The notes under the pieces are model-generated. The model saw only the letters and a program-made list of their open reading frames with translations, was not told where the DNA came from and did not search any database. Made by a program: the position numbers and the translations under genes. 64,000 nucleotides of DNA, from positions 32,344,501 to 32,408,500 of the forward strand of contig CM032117.1 of assembly GCA_018894105.1 (NCBI GenBank), read 5' to 3'. Positions 1-11,720 of the stretch are shown here, piece by piece. Each line of letters opens with the position of its first letter. Within the stretch, counting starts at the first letter, position 1. Origin of the DNA: Jacaranda mimosifolia. Taxonomy: Eukaryota; Streptophyta; Magnoliopsida; Lamiales; Bignoniaceae.

Positions 1-9
1 TCTTTTCCT

Positions 10-1190
10 TTGGTCGACTTTACCTCAATTCGATGCATGAAACAACACATAAGATCTTCTAATAAATGAAAATACATTTTATTCAAGTAATAGTTGTGAT
101 AGTATGCGTGCAAATATTTGGGAAAACAAATACCGACATTCAACTACTTGTATTCTCATTCATACTAGTGTAAATGATTGGTGTATGAAGTAAATGTGTC
201 CTTCCGACACCACCATCGAAGGCCAACGAACCTATCATGACTTTATCAGTTTTATGGCTACTAAATTATGATTTGATAATCATGCAATGTCTTATCTATT
301 TAAATTCAACTCAATCTTTTATGTAAAAAGAATGATACTATAAATTGATAAAGAAAAATACCTATTGTTGGATTTTCCATACTGGATCTTTGCATATTTG
401 TACTGAGTTTCCTTTGTTTTGAACTTATTTGGTGTGTTTTACCTCAATTAGATGCATGAAACAACATGTAAAACCCTTTATACAATAATATCATATTTTT
501 AAGTAATGGTCATGATAGTACGTGTACAAATAGTTGGGAATACAAATACCTACATCCAACCACTTTTGTTCTTGTTTATATTAGTGTAAACCATTGATCT
601 ATGTGGTAAATGTGTCATTTCAATATCACCATAAAAAAAAAAAAAAAATCTAACAATGTTACATGATTATATCAATCCTAGAATTAAGAAATCATAGTTT
701 GCTAATTATATGATAATTTAAATAATTAAATTTAACTTAATTTCTTATATATTAAGAAGATATCGAGTACTAAGAAAATAATACTATTTTTCAGAATTCC
801 AGTAATTAATTCTGGATATATTATACTGAAGTTCCCTAGTCCACTATATCTTTGGAGTGTTTTTATACTCGCTTTTTCTTCGATTGAATTTATCTCAATT
901 TGATTGGTGAAACAACATATAAGACCATATAATACAGCAAAATCAAGTTCTCTTCAAGTAGTGGTCGTGATAGCACATGTTCAAATAATAGGGAAGGTAC
1001 CTACCCACATCCAACCACTTATGTTCTCATACATACTAGTATAAGCATTTATGTATGTGATAAAATTATCATTTTGACATCACCATGAAAAAAGCAAGCA
1101 ATTTTCTCAGGACTATATCTATTATAGGACTAAAAAGTCATGGTTTGAATAAGAATAATACCATATACCGAATCAATTAAATTCATTAAT
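10..1190. repeat. Tandem repeat, about 430-bp unit, three diverged copies
   Basis: Three copies of one block start near 12, 430 and 885. Each begins with a form of tacctcaattcgatgcatga followed by aacaaca. Each then carries, in the same order, a form of gtgatagtacgtgtacaaat, a form of ccaaccacttatgttctc, a form of tactagtgtaaa and a run like gacatcaccat. Unit lengths are about 418 and 455 bp, so the period is irregular, and identity is perhaps 75-80 percent by eye. I see no open reading frame, LTR ends or target duplication. It could be the edge of a satellite array or an internal duplication in an unknown element. Confidence 0.7.
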
Positions 1191-1229
1191 TTATTGTGTA
1201 TTAAGAATAATACCATATACTAAGAAAGA

Positions 1230-1620
1230 ATACCATTTTTTATTATTCTAGTACTTGATTCTGGATATATTTTATTGGAATTTTCTTATTTGGTACGTCT
1301 TTTACAATTCCAATACTTAATTTTGGATATGTTATATTGAATTTTCCTAGTTTGAATACCATATATATATACATATATCTTAAATTATAGCATTTTTAGC
1401 AACATGTAACATATATATCAATAACCAGTATCTATATTTAAAAATATAAGAAAGATACTGTACATTGAAAAAAGAAAACCATTGTTTACAATTCCAGTAC
1501 TTGATTCTAGATATATTACATTGGATTTCCCTAGTCTGATACTTTTTTTACCATTCTAGTACTTGATTTCGGATATATGATACTAAATTTTCCGTAGTCT
1601 GGATACCATATATATATCTT
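1230..1620. repeat. Short subrepeats, 60-100 bp, at the end of the tandem array
   Basis: A motif like ttctagtacttgattctgga, then tatatta and a form of ttggaattttcctagt, recurs near 1240, 1300, 1485 and 1555. Single copies also occur near 795 and, more weakly, 365 inside the larger repeat. Two copies are followed by accatatatatata. The local array therefore looks like amplification of one part of the 430-bp unit. Small AT-rich reading frames across it have no recognisable content. Confidence 0.6.
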
Positions 1621-1805
1621 AACATGTATTGCATTTTCAACACCTGCAACATATATATCAATAACCAATATCTACATAAGTAAATTTCCCAATTACATTG
1701 TACAATATAAACATCATCCATTTTGGTCATCCAAATACTCACATAATAAATTGTATCTATATAATACTCAAATATTGAAACATTCTCCTCAACATTCATG
1801 TACAA

Positions 1806-2866
1806 ATACTAAAATCGTCCAAATAATAACCATCCAAACATATCACTAATCAATGTTGGAAAATAATAAACCATTATCATACTTTTTTTTCTCTTCCCCC
1901 CTCCCCCACAATCGCCATAGCCATCATCACCATTAGGTGGAGTCTCAACCTCAATAACAACACCCTTAACACTACCTACCTAAACACCAATACCTTCAGC
2001 GCTAGTAGCAGCAGTAGTCTAAGGACTTGTAAAGGGACTATCTCCATGCTTTAAATCGTCTTAAGATTGCTTCAACTCAGTTGAAGCTACTGTTCAACTT
2101 TGGTACATGATAATACGCATAAAATGGGGTTCTCTTTATTAGTTTGAGGTGTCAAAACCCAATTGTGGGTTTCAACTCCTCCATTACCATATGAAAGTAT
2201 TGACGAAGCAATGAGAATATAATTTTGACTTCTTTCTTGCTATTTCCATAAACAAGGAAATGATATAAATAAGCTCTAGAAATATTTCGACATGCATATA
2301 TATAATTGAGGTTCTGATATTGCATACACCATTATAAATACTAAACTATAGTATTTTATACAAAAAATATTTGCATACAATTTTAAAAAGAGTTAATCGT
2401 ATGTTTTCTATAGTAAAAAGTAGAAAATGATTAGATATACTTTACAATCTTCAAATATACCATAATTTGAATAGAATCCCTAAAATTAAGTTGATAACAT
2501 TGCCATGATTAATTGTACTTTAAATCAAATCTATCATTACAAAATATTAATAATTGGATAAAGTATATATTAACGATAACAAGTATTAAAATCAAATATG
2601 AAGGAGAAATTACCTTCATTATGAAATAACTTACAATTAAAGCTCTGAATATGGTTGCAATCAAGTAAATAATAATTGAAAAATAAACTGACATGTAGAC
2701 TCTAGATAGCCAAATTGCCTCACATAGGCCTCACGTGCAAGTACACGCACTGTTATTCTTTTATCACCTCGTCTCATCTTCCTATTCATCATATTCCTAA
2801 CTTTACCCAGATATATATTCAAACAAAGAGTCTTTAAGCAAAAATAGCAATAGAAATTCCCTAGCA
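1806..2866. other. No gene found; possible coding scrap near 1880-2070
   Basis: This stretch is AT-rich and mostly featureless. The exception is 1890-2040, which is richer in GC. On the minus strand it reads as a short open patch rich in Thr, Ala, Val, Glu, Gly and Asp, ending in a Gly run over the cccccctccccc tract near 1895. Such composition can come from a gene fragment. It has one in-frame stop and no recognisable domain, so I do not call it a gene. Confidence 0.25.
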
Positions 2867-2940
2867 TGTAACATGTCCATGGGTACAAAATTTTCATTAG
2901 ATTTTGAAATTTACAAATTAAATTATAATATAAAGATATA

Positions 2941-3040
2941 ACAACAACAACAATGACTTGTCATCGACGATGACAACAACAGCAACAACAACAACAACAA
3001 TGATAGTAGTAGTAGTAGTAGTAGTAGTAGTAATAATAAT
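2941..3040. repeat. Microsatellites (CAA)n, (TAG)n, (TAA)n inside the LTR
   Basis: Two CAA-type runs (about 2941-2955 and 2976-2999) are followed by a (TAG)n run at 3004-3031 and a short (TAA)n. The other LTR of the same element has only a (CAA)n run at the same place (9008-9031). The TAG expansion is therefore specific to this copy. Confidence 0.9.
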
Positions 3041-3343
3041 TTCAAAAAAATTGAAATTGGTCTTAATAGATCGTACTTAATTTAATTATGACCTTAGTGT
3101 GGCTTTGAAAATTATAGGGATTGAAAAGCAATAAAATAAGGGCGTAATTGTAAAATTTAAAAATTAATGAGGGCCAGTGTGTAAAAAAAAGAAAGATGGA
3201 AAGTCAATTAGCAAATTAGGGGGGCGAATGTGAGACACTTCAAAGCTAAAAGGCTAGAATGCAAGTGGTGGAAGAATTTCGGGGTGAGTTACAAGTGATG
3301 GAGAAGTGTTTGGGCTGAAACACAATTTTGAAAAGTTGCTTTG

Positions 3344-3350
3344 TATAAAA
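3344..3350 (+). promoter_or_regulatory. TATA box of family A 5' LTR
   Basis: The sequence is tataaaa in the context tttgtataaaagaagccccc. The identical context is at the same place in the other LTR (9330-9336), which supports a real core promoter. Transcription would start some 25-35 bp downstream, near the pyrimidine-rich stretch after 3370. Confidence 0.6.
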
Positions 3351-5603
3351 GAAGCCCCCACCATTTTCTCTAATTCTCATTCAGAAACCCAGTTTCCTCC
3401 TCTCCAACCACTCTCACACTATGACCGGAAAGCCTGACCAAGCTCACCATTACATTTCCCATGTCGAGGGGAATGTATTGACATCATCAAGAACTCACCA
3501 AACCACTATGTGGATCACTGGTAATTGAGCACCGAATGGAGTAAGCGACGGAGGTGGCGAGCGCTGCCATTCCGACAGCTGAAGCTCACGGCCAAGAGGT
3601 GGGTCCTAACAGACTCAACTAGAGGAACACAATGGTACCTTCAATTGTAGAAACAAACTATTGAAGAAGGAGTTATCAAGATAGAAACACGCGACGACCA
3701 GTGGTGGTGCTGTGGGCTTCTCTCATCAATTAATTGGCCATTTGACGTCTAATTCAGAAATTGGTCAAGGGGTTTTATTCATTATATCTAGGCAATCGTG
3801 CCAGTGTAGTTAACTCCAAATTTCGATGGCGACACGCGACAACAGTTTTGCATCTTCAAGACAGATTGTTCAGGATGATGACCCGAATGCATGCAGATAG
3901 GTTTTGCACTGTGAATTGACTTCGAACTTGGTCAATTTAGGTATACTCTGATTAATCGATTAATTGATTCTTAGCTTAATTTGATTGAATTGTTAGGCTA
4001 ATTTTTGATGTAAATATGAGTTAATTAGACCAGAATGTGTAATTATAGACTTGACGATTGGATAGTAAAGTTGATTTCAAATTATATGTGGACTCAGACC
4101 GTTAATAAAAGTTTAATTATAATTAATTATGTTATTTGGTGTATTTGAAACATCTCAATTGTGTAATATTTATCAAGACTTATTATTATTAGGAAAACAT
4201 GTAAAATTCAAAAGGATGATATGAATTTAGTAATTATGTGCCTAGAACATTAAATTAAATATTATGGGTAAAAATGATATTTTTGTCTGAAACATATAAA
4301 CCGCTCGACTACTATTATTTAACTACAGTAGCCTGCTTATGAAATCGAATACTGAGTTGATTTTAGAATAAAACCTTAATTGCTTAACCAAACCAAAAGC
4401 ATGATGAATATGGTAAAACACCTTGAATTAGTTAAAGGTATTAGATTATTATAGCATAGTATGTCGTGTGCGAACTAGATTTAGAATTATATAAGTAAGA
4501 TGTTCTGCGTGAAATAGGGAATTAATAAGATTAAAACACGTAAGTGGTTCTAGTTACTATTAAAGAAATACTAAATAATCGTATTGATGCTTATGTGCAA
4601 TTTATTGAAATAGGTGGCGAGGATCCAAATCTCCCAAGGTAGTAGGACACTGGTAGTACTGCTGTTGGGACTAAAGGTAAGGTTATAATTTCTATTATTG
4701 CTGGGAAAAAGATCATATATGCTAATCATGAATTTCGACTCGATCGCATGTGTTTTGCCTGTTTGCAATCATTATTTGCAATCGTTATGAAGTTTATGGC
4801 CTTTTGTTGATGTTTGATAAATTCTTGTTCCATGTATTCCCAGTCTGCCTACTGGTTTTGTGAAAGATTATTAATTTTATTGAAATATCATTAAAATGGT
4901 CTTGCCGACTGATTGTTTTATCTTTTCTGAATTCGTTACACTGCACTGTTGTTGAAATGGTTTTGTCAACCAAAGGCATAACCATTTCTAAACTTGTTAC
5001 ACTGCATTAATGTTGGAACGGTTTTGTCGACCAGCTAACTTGTTATTTTCTTAAATTCATTATGTTGGTTGTTTTGCGTCCTATAACCTTGCTGGCCATA
5101 TTTTGAAATTAGTTTTATAACTATTCTGAGATGTTGATACGGTCATGCCAACCAATATGCTATATGATTTGAATCAAGTTTCCTTGTGCTCAGATTTGTT
5201 CATGGCCAGTTGTTTAGAAATATGGTTCTGCTATTGGTATATTATGTTATGTCACCCGTATGGACCCCTTTGGGATGTTTCTTGCCCATGGCAATGCCAC
5301 AGGTTGTTGGACCCTAGGACTGGGACTGGAAAGACTAGTTGAAATGAACCATCTATAACTGATCTCCGAGCTAGTACTTACTCGTGATCCCAACTCGCTG
5401 GTAGTTGGAGGTAGCTATCTGCGAGTGGCGGGATCGACATGCGGTTGGCCATGCCACATATCTGTTTTGTTATGTTGAGCTGCTCACTCGAAATTGAAGA
5501 AATAATGAACTCATTTTGATATATTCTAGGGAGTCATATGGTTGGAATTACCAATAGTTCCGTTTAGCTTATTAAATTCGACTTCTGTTTTGTTATCATT
5601 TGG

Positions 5604-7790
5604 TGAGTAAAGAGTTACTTTCGGGAATCAACATTGTGCAAGAAATATCATGGAAGTTGTATTTGATGAGTAGAGGATCATTCTAGGAAGATATGTATTT
5701 GGTAAGTAAATGATTACCTTGGGATGAATAAGCACTTGACATACATATATGCGGTTGCGATTTAGATAGTATAGATACACTGGAAAAGGTTAATATGATA
5801 ACAATGAAAATGATTCGATTGACTAAAAGATAATATCAGATTGAAGAGGAGACCATCACCTAGGATATGAAATCTATGATGAACAACATTGCAAAATGTA
5901 AGGAGAAGGTACGATGTTGACAGTGTAATTTGATGTTTATGAAGCATTAGTAGGAATTGAGAATAAAATTAGTGTGTTGATAATGAAAGTTGATCACTGC
6001 GATTACATATTGGCAACGAATGGGATAAAAAGGAAAGATTGCCTATAAGATAGAAAGTGTAAGAAATCATATTGTACGTACCAAGAATATAGTATAATGC
6101 AAGCTATAGATTATAGGTGACTTGTGTGGTAAGCCCAAAAGTTTGAAAGAAGAATATCAAATGAGGATATTAAATGGAAGTGATGAGATAAAATGGATAT
6201 TACATAAGGGAAATATGTGTAAGGAACAAAGACCAATGTTTTGATAATGCATAATTACTTAATGAAACTTGGGGGAATCAAATAGATTGACGAAAGTCAA
6301 GAGTCAATGTTCTAGGCAATAGAAAAACCAAACTCCGATCCATATGATAGGACTTTAAGATAATGAATTATAGGAATTAATGAAATAATTAATGACGAAT
6401 AGATATATTTCTAGAACAATCAATGTATGACTCAATATTCTAGTGATGTCAAGCACGTGACTTTTTGAATTTTGAAAAGGCGAAATTTGGGGAAATATAT
6501 CACGTCTAGACGTGTTTTGCGAGATTTAAGATTTGTAAGTTGAGGATTGTCCTAGACAAAGTTGCATTTAATAATTAAAAGATTATTTAAGTTGGTTGAT
6601 ATTTGATGAGCTTTTATGGTGCGACGTAAATGATATAGTTGTCTGGGGAAATTAGTTTGTGTGGTTGTAAAATGAAGGTGATGGAGAAAATGTGAAGTTT
6701 TGAAGATCTAATGGGAGACAAATGATTTTGATGGAAGTAAAATAATAATGGCCCGAATGTATAAAAGAAATAATGTATTAATAAAAGTAATGAGGGACAA
6801 ATGGAAAGAAAAGATAAGGAATGCAGGTTGAAAAGAATAGACTAAATAGAAGATACTTGAAGAGGTCTTGAACTCAAACTGAACTAGAATACCAAAAGAT
6901 GATTCGACAAAGTAAGAATTTGTTTAGGCAAGTAACAATTATTCTAATAGACCCTGAAGGCGTAGTAGATTGATTAAGTGAAATAGGAGGACATTATGAA
7001 ATCCATAAAGTAAAATTATAAGGAATACATCAGTGATAGAGAGAGAAGGCGAAAAATGTTAAAGAAGAGAACAAGGGGTAAGAAAGCGAAGAAGAAAATA
7101 TAGTTAGGAACATGAACCTTAGTGAGAAGAATGCGCTATAGAATGTTTGCTAAGGTTAAAGATCCGCAAAAAGAGGCCATTACATACATGCATATATATA
7201 ATGCATATAACGAGATTGTTTTTGGATGCAATGATTGTAGACGTCCGAATTAGTATACACTAAATGACAACTATCTTAAACCAAGTTGTGATCTTCTTGT
7301 TGAAGGCTAGGTTATTTGTTAGCTTAGCAACTATCTCATAAACACGATATACAGAAGAAGAAAAGCATGGAAAAGGGGAATCTGATGTTAATGCTAACCT
7401 GAAAACTGGTTGAGTGCTAATATGTCTTACGTTTAGAAAATTGTGTATATATTTTGAATCTTGTGCAATAAGAATTGACAAAGATGGAATACTGGTTAAT
7501 AAACCTCTCATTAACATTACAGATAATGCGGCTTATAAAACTAAAAGGTCTTGCAACCTACTAAATGACATCACAAAAACTAATCCCAGCCCATTCTCTC
7601 AGTAGGGAAAACTCAGAGGAGGACACTTCGGAATGAAGACATCCAATAAGTGTTGAGGAAGTGATAAGATAATCACTAGTGAATCTAGCAGTGGGATGAA
7701 ATATTATAGAACATATGGCTATAATGTGGAAGCAATTCATGCAATCCCATCAACAACAAAGTTAGATAAATAATCCTAAGGAAAGTGAAG
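5604..7790 (+). other. Purine-rich leader of family A, no gene
   Basis: This is the 5' untranslated stretch between the truncated LTR and gag. It is rich in A and G, with many gaa, aag and gat steps, and stops occur in all frames. No primer-binding site is found because the LTR/leader junction is deleted. Short AT-rich open frames at 5762-5947 and 7260-7605 resemble no known protein. Long purine-rich leaders are common in long-LTR plant gypsy elements. Confidence 0.5.
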
Positions 7791-7798
7791 AGCCTCTG

Positions 7799-8625
7799 AA
7801 GTTTGGAACTCTAGCACACTTCCTTAAGTTTCATCCCCTGATATTTATGGGTGAATCGGATTACCAAATGGAAGAAGCATGGATCAGGGAGATTGAAGAT
7901 ATTTTTCAAATGTTAGGTTACCTAGATGATTACAAGTTTTTTTATGCCATTTATCTGTTCGAAAGAGCTGCTAGTCAATGGTGGACCTTGGTAAGTCAAT
8001 GATGGGAATGTAAGAAAATACTTCGTACATGGAAAAACATCGTATGAGAATTTTTACATAGATTTATATCACAAAAAGTGAGAGATGCCCGGAGACAAGA
8101 ATTTGAGAGTCTTACCCAAATGGAGATGATAGTATGGCAGTATGAAGCTAGATTCAGTAGATTGATTTGATACAAACCGTAGGCATTAAGAGAAGAGGGG
8201 TGTAGGACTGAGAAATTTATTAAAGGACTAAAATTTGAAATATGATAGACCCTTACGCCCTATGAACAGTCTAACTTTGAGGAAACCTCAAAGAGGGCCT
8301 TACGGTGGAGTAAGAACCCTCTGAGGTGTATTCAAATAAGAAAAAGGTCAAGTGAGGGAAAGCTTTTGAATCTAAAATCGCTACTAGTGGTGAAAGTGAC
8401 TCAGGTAGGAAATGACCAAAGGTCCAATTTGGAATGCCAAGGAGGAGTTGTGGATTTTGTGGTGGTTCGAATCATGAAAAGTCTGAATGCTAGAGAAAGC
8501 TACAAAGATGCATAGCGTGCAGTAGCAATCAGCATCACATCAAAGACTGCCTTAGTTCAGCACCAAGGCGTTTGCGAATAAAGGGAAGTAGGTAATGAGG
8601 GCCAATGAAGGGCCGCAAATTCAAG
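7799..8625 (+). pseudogene. Ty3/gypsy gag with two zinc knuckles, broken
   Basis: The reading frame starting near 7799 shows a Retrotrans_gag core: a Phe-rich start, FMGESDYQMEEAWIREIEDI, then IFQMLGYLDD and the ASQWW motif near 7973-7985. It continues through QYEARFSRL near 8140. Two CCHC knuckles follow: CGFCGGSNHEKSEC starts at 8449 and CIACSSNQHHIKDC starts at 8509. Both have Cys-X2-Cys-X4-His-X4-Cys spacing. Gag binds the RNA and forms the particle. At least seven in-frame stops interrupt it, for example tga at 8000, tga and tag near 8168-8182, and tag right after the first knuckle. It is a dead gene, but the family is clear. Confidence 0.8.
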
Positions 8626-8911
8626 CCAGCTTATATGCCTTGATTAGAGGAAGCATTCCAAGTTCAGACAACGTGGTAGAAAGTATGGTTTACATCCATA
8701 CTATTACCAGCAAAGCTTATTATAACCATAGTGTTGCACTTTATATATCTACCCCCTTTACATCCAAACTAAAATTACATTACAGAAGGGTATCGTAACA
8801 AAGGGAGAAATCACAATGTGAGAAAGACAATGTGGGATTAAGAGCATATATGCGGCAATAGTATCCTGAATTCTTCCAATTGCAGATATGAATCTGGGGA
8901 CCAAATTCTTT
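8626..8911 (+). other. Stub after gag where protease and pol should be
   Basis: After the second knuckle the frame continues briefly with a stretch containing QASLYALIRGSIPS, which resembles the spacer before a gypsy protease. No Asp-Thr/Ser-Gly protease motif follows and nothing of RT, RNase H or integrase is seen. Near 8890 the sequence reads as MNLGTKFF and a stop. This is like the last codons of some gypsy polyproteins just before the polypurine tract. An internal deletion, or a lineage that lost pol, explains this. Confidence 0.5.
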
Positions 8912-8925
8912 TAAGAGGAGAGGAT
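8912..8925 (+). promoter_or_regulatory. Polypurine tract of family A
   Basis: taagaggagaggat lies directly before the tgtaacacccc start of the 3' LTR. It is the plus-strand DNA primer site used in reverse transcription. Family B has taagggggaaaggat at the same place. Confidence 0.75.
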
Positions 8926-9662
8926 TGTAACACCCCAATCCATGGGTACGAAATTTTCAATAGATTTTGAAAGTTACAAATTGAATTAGAATATTATGAT
9001 ATTAAAATAACAACAACAACAACAACAACAAAATCGAAGTTGATCTGAATAGATCATACTGAAGTTAATTAGCCTTAGTGTGGTTTTGAAAATAATAGGA
9101 ATAAAAAAGTAATAAATTAAGGATGTAATTGTAAAATTTAAAAAACTAATAAGTGCTAATGTGTGGAAGAAGAAAGCTAGAGAAGTTAATTAGCAAATCG
9201 GGGGGGGGGCACGAATCTGAGGCACTTAAAAGCTGGAGGGTCAGATGCCACTAGTGAAAGAATTTTTGGGGTGAGTTGCAAGCGGAGGAGAAGTTTCTAG
9301 GCGAAAATGCAATTTGAAAACTTACTTTGTATAAAAGAAGCCCCCACCATTTTCTCTAATTATCATTTAGAAACCCAACTTCCTCCTCTTAAACTACCTT
9401 TACACCATGACTGGAAATCCTAAAATCAAGCTCACCATTGCATTCCTCATGTTGAGGGGAATGTATTGACACCAAGAACTCACCAAACTACCACGTGGAT
9501 TGTCGGTAATTGAGCACAGAACGGATCAAGCAGCGGAGGTGGCGGGCACTACCGTTCCAATGGCTGAAGGTCACAGCCAAGAGTTAGGCCCTTACGGGCT
9601 CAATTAGAGGAACATAATGGCATCTTTAATTACGAAAACAAACCACTAGAGAAGAAGTAATC
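8926..9662 (+). repeat. Family A 3' LTR, first segment
   Basis: This segment matches 2867-3690 with scattered changes and small gaps. Shared points are ccatgggtacgaaattttca, the (CAA)n run at 9008-9031, the TATA box at 9330-9336 and ggggaatgtattgacac. It ends at taatc (9658-9662), the target duplication of the copia LTR that follows. The LTR resumes after that insertion at 20753. Confidence 0.85.
9330..9336 (+). promoter_or_regulatory. TATA box of family A 3' LTR
   Basis: tataaaa in the same context as in the left LTR (tttgtataaaagaagccccc). It could drive transcription outward in an intact copy. Here the LTR is split by insertions downstream. Confidence 0.5.
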
Positions 9663-10275
9663 TGAAGGATTGTATAGCACAAGGATCCTTGAAATAAAGC
9701 AAGTAAAGCTAAATCAAAACTTGACTATACACCTCCTAAGGATCAAATCATGTTGTAATAAATATTTGGAAGAAGATAAATACCTTGATTGCTCAAAAAT
9801 CCAAGATAAAGTGGAAGAAACACTTGAACACTTCAAAGCTATCTTCTTATGGCACAGCAGAAACTCAGCAACAATTGTCCTATCAAACTACCTCCAAAAT
9901 TGCAAAATTTTTAACACAACCTCCTCAACACCTTGGAAAAGCTCCAATAAAAAATTCAGTAAAAATCAAGTTTGGAAAGGTCTAGAAACAATCCTTCAAA
10001 ATTTCTGCCCTTGCAGTGAATCTCCAAAAGCAAAACTGTCCAAGTGTCTAGCCTCTAATGTGATGATCCACACACTATAGACAAATCCCAAACACTCCTT
10101 AGTTAGCTGGGAAACCAAGGAGATAAGATGTAGTTAAAGCTTATTTTTAGGAGGGAAGATGAAGAAGAAATACGAAATTTCAACACATGAGTGAATCACA
10201 CAAAATTGGAAGGAAAAATGGAATCTAATAATTACATCTCGATTTGCAAGCATGCTTGGCCAGCCACATCTCTCC

Positions 10276-10283
10276 TATTTATA
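10276..10283 (-). promoter_or_regulatory. TATA box of the solo copia LTR
   Basis: The minus strand reads ccctataaataggaga. The related LTR has tcccctataaatacatg at 45101-45116, followed in both by a tgtggc(t)ggcca segment. The position agrees, so this is the LTR core promoter. Confidence 0.6.
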
Positions 10284-10479
10284 GGGAATAAGGTGTGATG
10301 CAAGTTGGCATCACACCTCCTATGAGGTCGGCACCAACTTACAAGGCAAGTTGCATGTGAAATTTTAATTTCACTTGCATTTGAATTTCATTTGGAATCT
10401 TCATTTCATCTCATGTAATGTCATCCAAATAAATTCTAAAAGCACTTTAAATGAACTCCTTTATTTGAATTTTCCCTCC

Positions 10480-10700
10480 AAAGTTAATTCTTCATTTTAA
10501 TTAAATTAACCTCTTAATTTAATTAATTGGTCTTGACTTAACTCTTTAAGTCAATTAGCTTAACTCTTTAAGCTAGAAGGTGTCAACTTAACTCTTTAAG
10601 TGAACTTAACCAATTGATTGTCATATGTCACCAATTAAATTAACTTCTTAATTTAATTGGTCTAATTTAACTCCTTAAATTATATTGATCAATTTAACAA
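10480..10700. repeat. Cluster of ttaactctttaag repeats in the copia U3
   Basis: Forms of cttaactctttaag occur about six times between 10500 and 10690, mixed with ttaatttaatt steps. Many are near-palindromic (ctta...taag). The sister LTR has the same cluster, on the other strand, at about 44750-44940. Conservation of a repeat cluster a few hundred bases upstream of the TATA box suggests a U3 enhancer-like element, but this is inference. Confidence 0.55.
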
Positions 10701-11720
10701 TTAAATCAATCAAGCCAAAATGACCAAAAATTAACCAACTGTTTTTCCTCCATAAAATTGGCCATGTGGAATTTTCTAACTCTTAGAAAATTCCCTTTAT
10801 CAAATATGATTTCCTATTGGCTTTTGTGCGTGACCCATTAGGTTCTACCATTCATTGGACATGGGCTCATAACTCTTGTGGTATTTAGAATATCGAAATA
10901 TTCACATTAGTTTAAACTCCTTTAAACTAATAACTCAATTCAATTAATCTCTATTAATTGAAGAGTATCCAATTTCCATGGTTGATGTCCAACCTCAAAC
11001 CCATGGAGCCTAACTAATTGGCCGAAATGAATATACTCTTGAAGAACCATTTTAGCTCTACGCTTGCCATGCAAATACGGTCCCTTCCGTCTCTTATCTC
11101 CCAAAAGAGGCATAGGGTAAGATATTTGTTGGTTTCTTAATAGCCTTGATAACTATGTTTCTATTTCCAATGCTCGATTCCCTTTCATGACCTCATCTCT
11201 GGAAAATTCCTTTTCCAAATTGTCATACTACATTGTGTAAGAATTTTATGGAATCGATCATTATAGAATACATAGAAGATGCACTCGCCCTTCACAACGA
11301 TGAGAAGATGGATCCCATCTTAGATCTCACAAACCTTCATGCCTAAGTAGCTCATACCCAAGTGCAACTCAAATGACCCGCAGAGTGGTCAAGGCAGATT
11401 CAAAGCATGAGTACCTAAACACAAGGTTACCATGGATCCTCAGGTCAAAGGACTAATTATATGTACTAGGGTAAGCTGAAGAACTTGCCAATATCGAGTT
11501 GCCACTACGGCTATCTAGTAGATTCTTAGGGCGGGCCTTTAGTAAAAATGTTCTCTAACAAGCACCCATGCCTAACATGGATTGCTCATGAATCAGAGCA
11601 ATATTCAACCCCTTGGATTTATGCATCGTTAGTGCAAGTCTATCTAAATCTTAGAGGCCCTATCTCATAAGATTCTACAACTTGGAATATTCTAGGATCA
11701 CGACCATGTAAGACTTGCTT

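Larger units (their letters stand above)
2867..5603 (+). repeat. Family A 5' LTR, 3' end missing
   Basis: This segment aligns along its whole length with 8926-9662 plus 23904-25782. Shared landmarks are the (CAA)n tract, the TATA box, a form of ttgaattgttaggctaattt near 3990 and 24205, and gttatcatttgg at 5592-5603. After 5603 the match stops abruptly. The last roughly 690 bp of the LTR, including the terminal gctaca, and the primer-binding site are absent, so a deletion joins the LTR to the leader. About 5250-5490 lies the cassette shared with family B LTRs. Confidence 0.75.

Noticed and set aside
1548..1805. 85-residue Tyr/Ile-rich frame (minus)
   Set aside because: It is formed by atat and tata words of the tandem repeat and has no domain or homologous twin.
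2941..3040. Short repeats checked as a possible CRISPR array
   Set aside because: These are pure trinucleotide microsatellites without spacers. No CRISPR-like arrays exist in the window, and the DNA is of a plant nucleus.
9670..10080. 136-residue plus-strand frame
   Set aside because: It lies entirely inside the minus-strand copia LTR and has no recognisable domain. It is a chance frame in AT-rich sequence.
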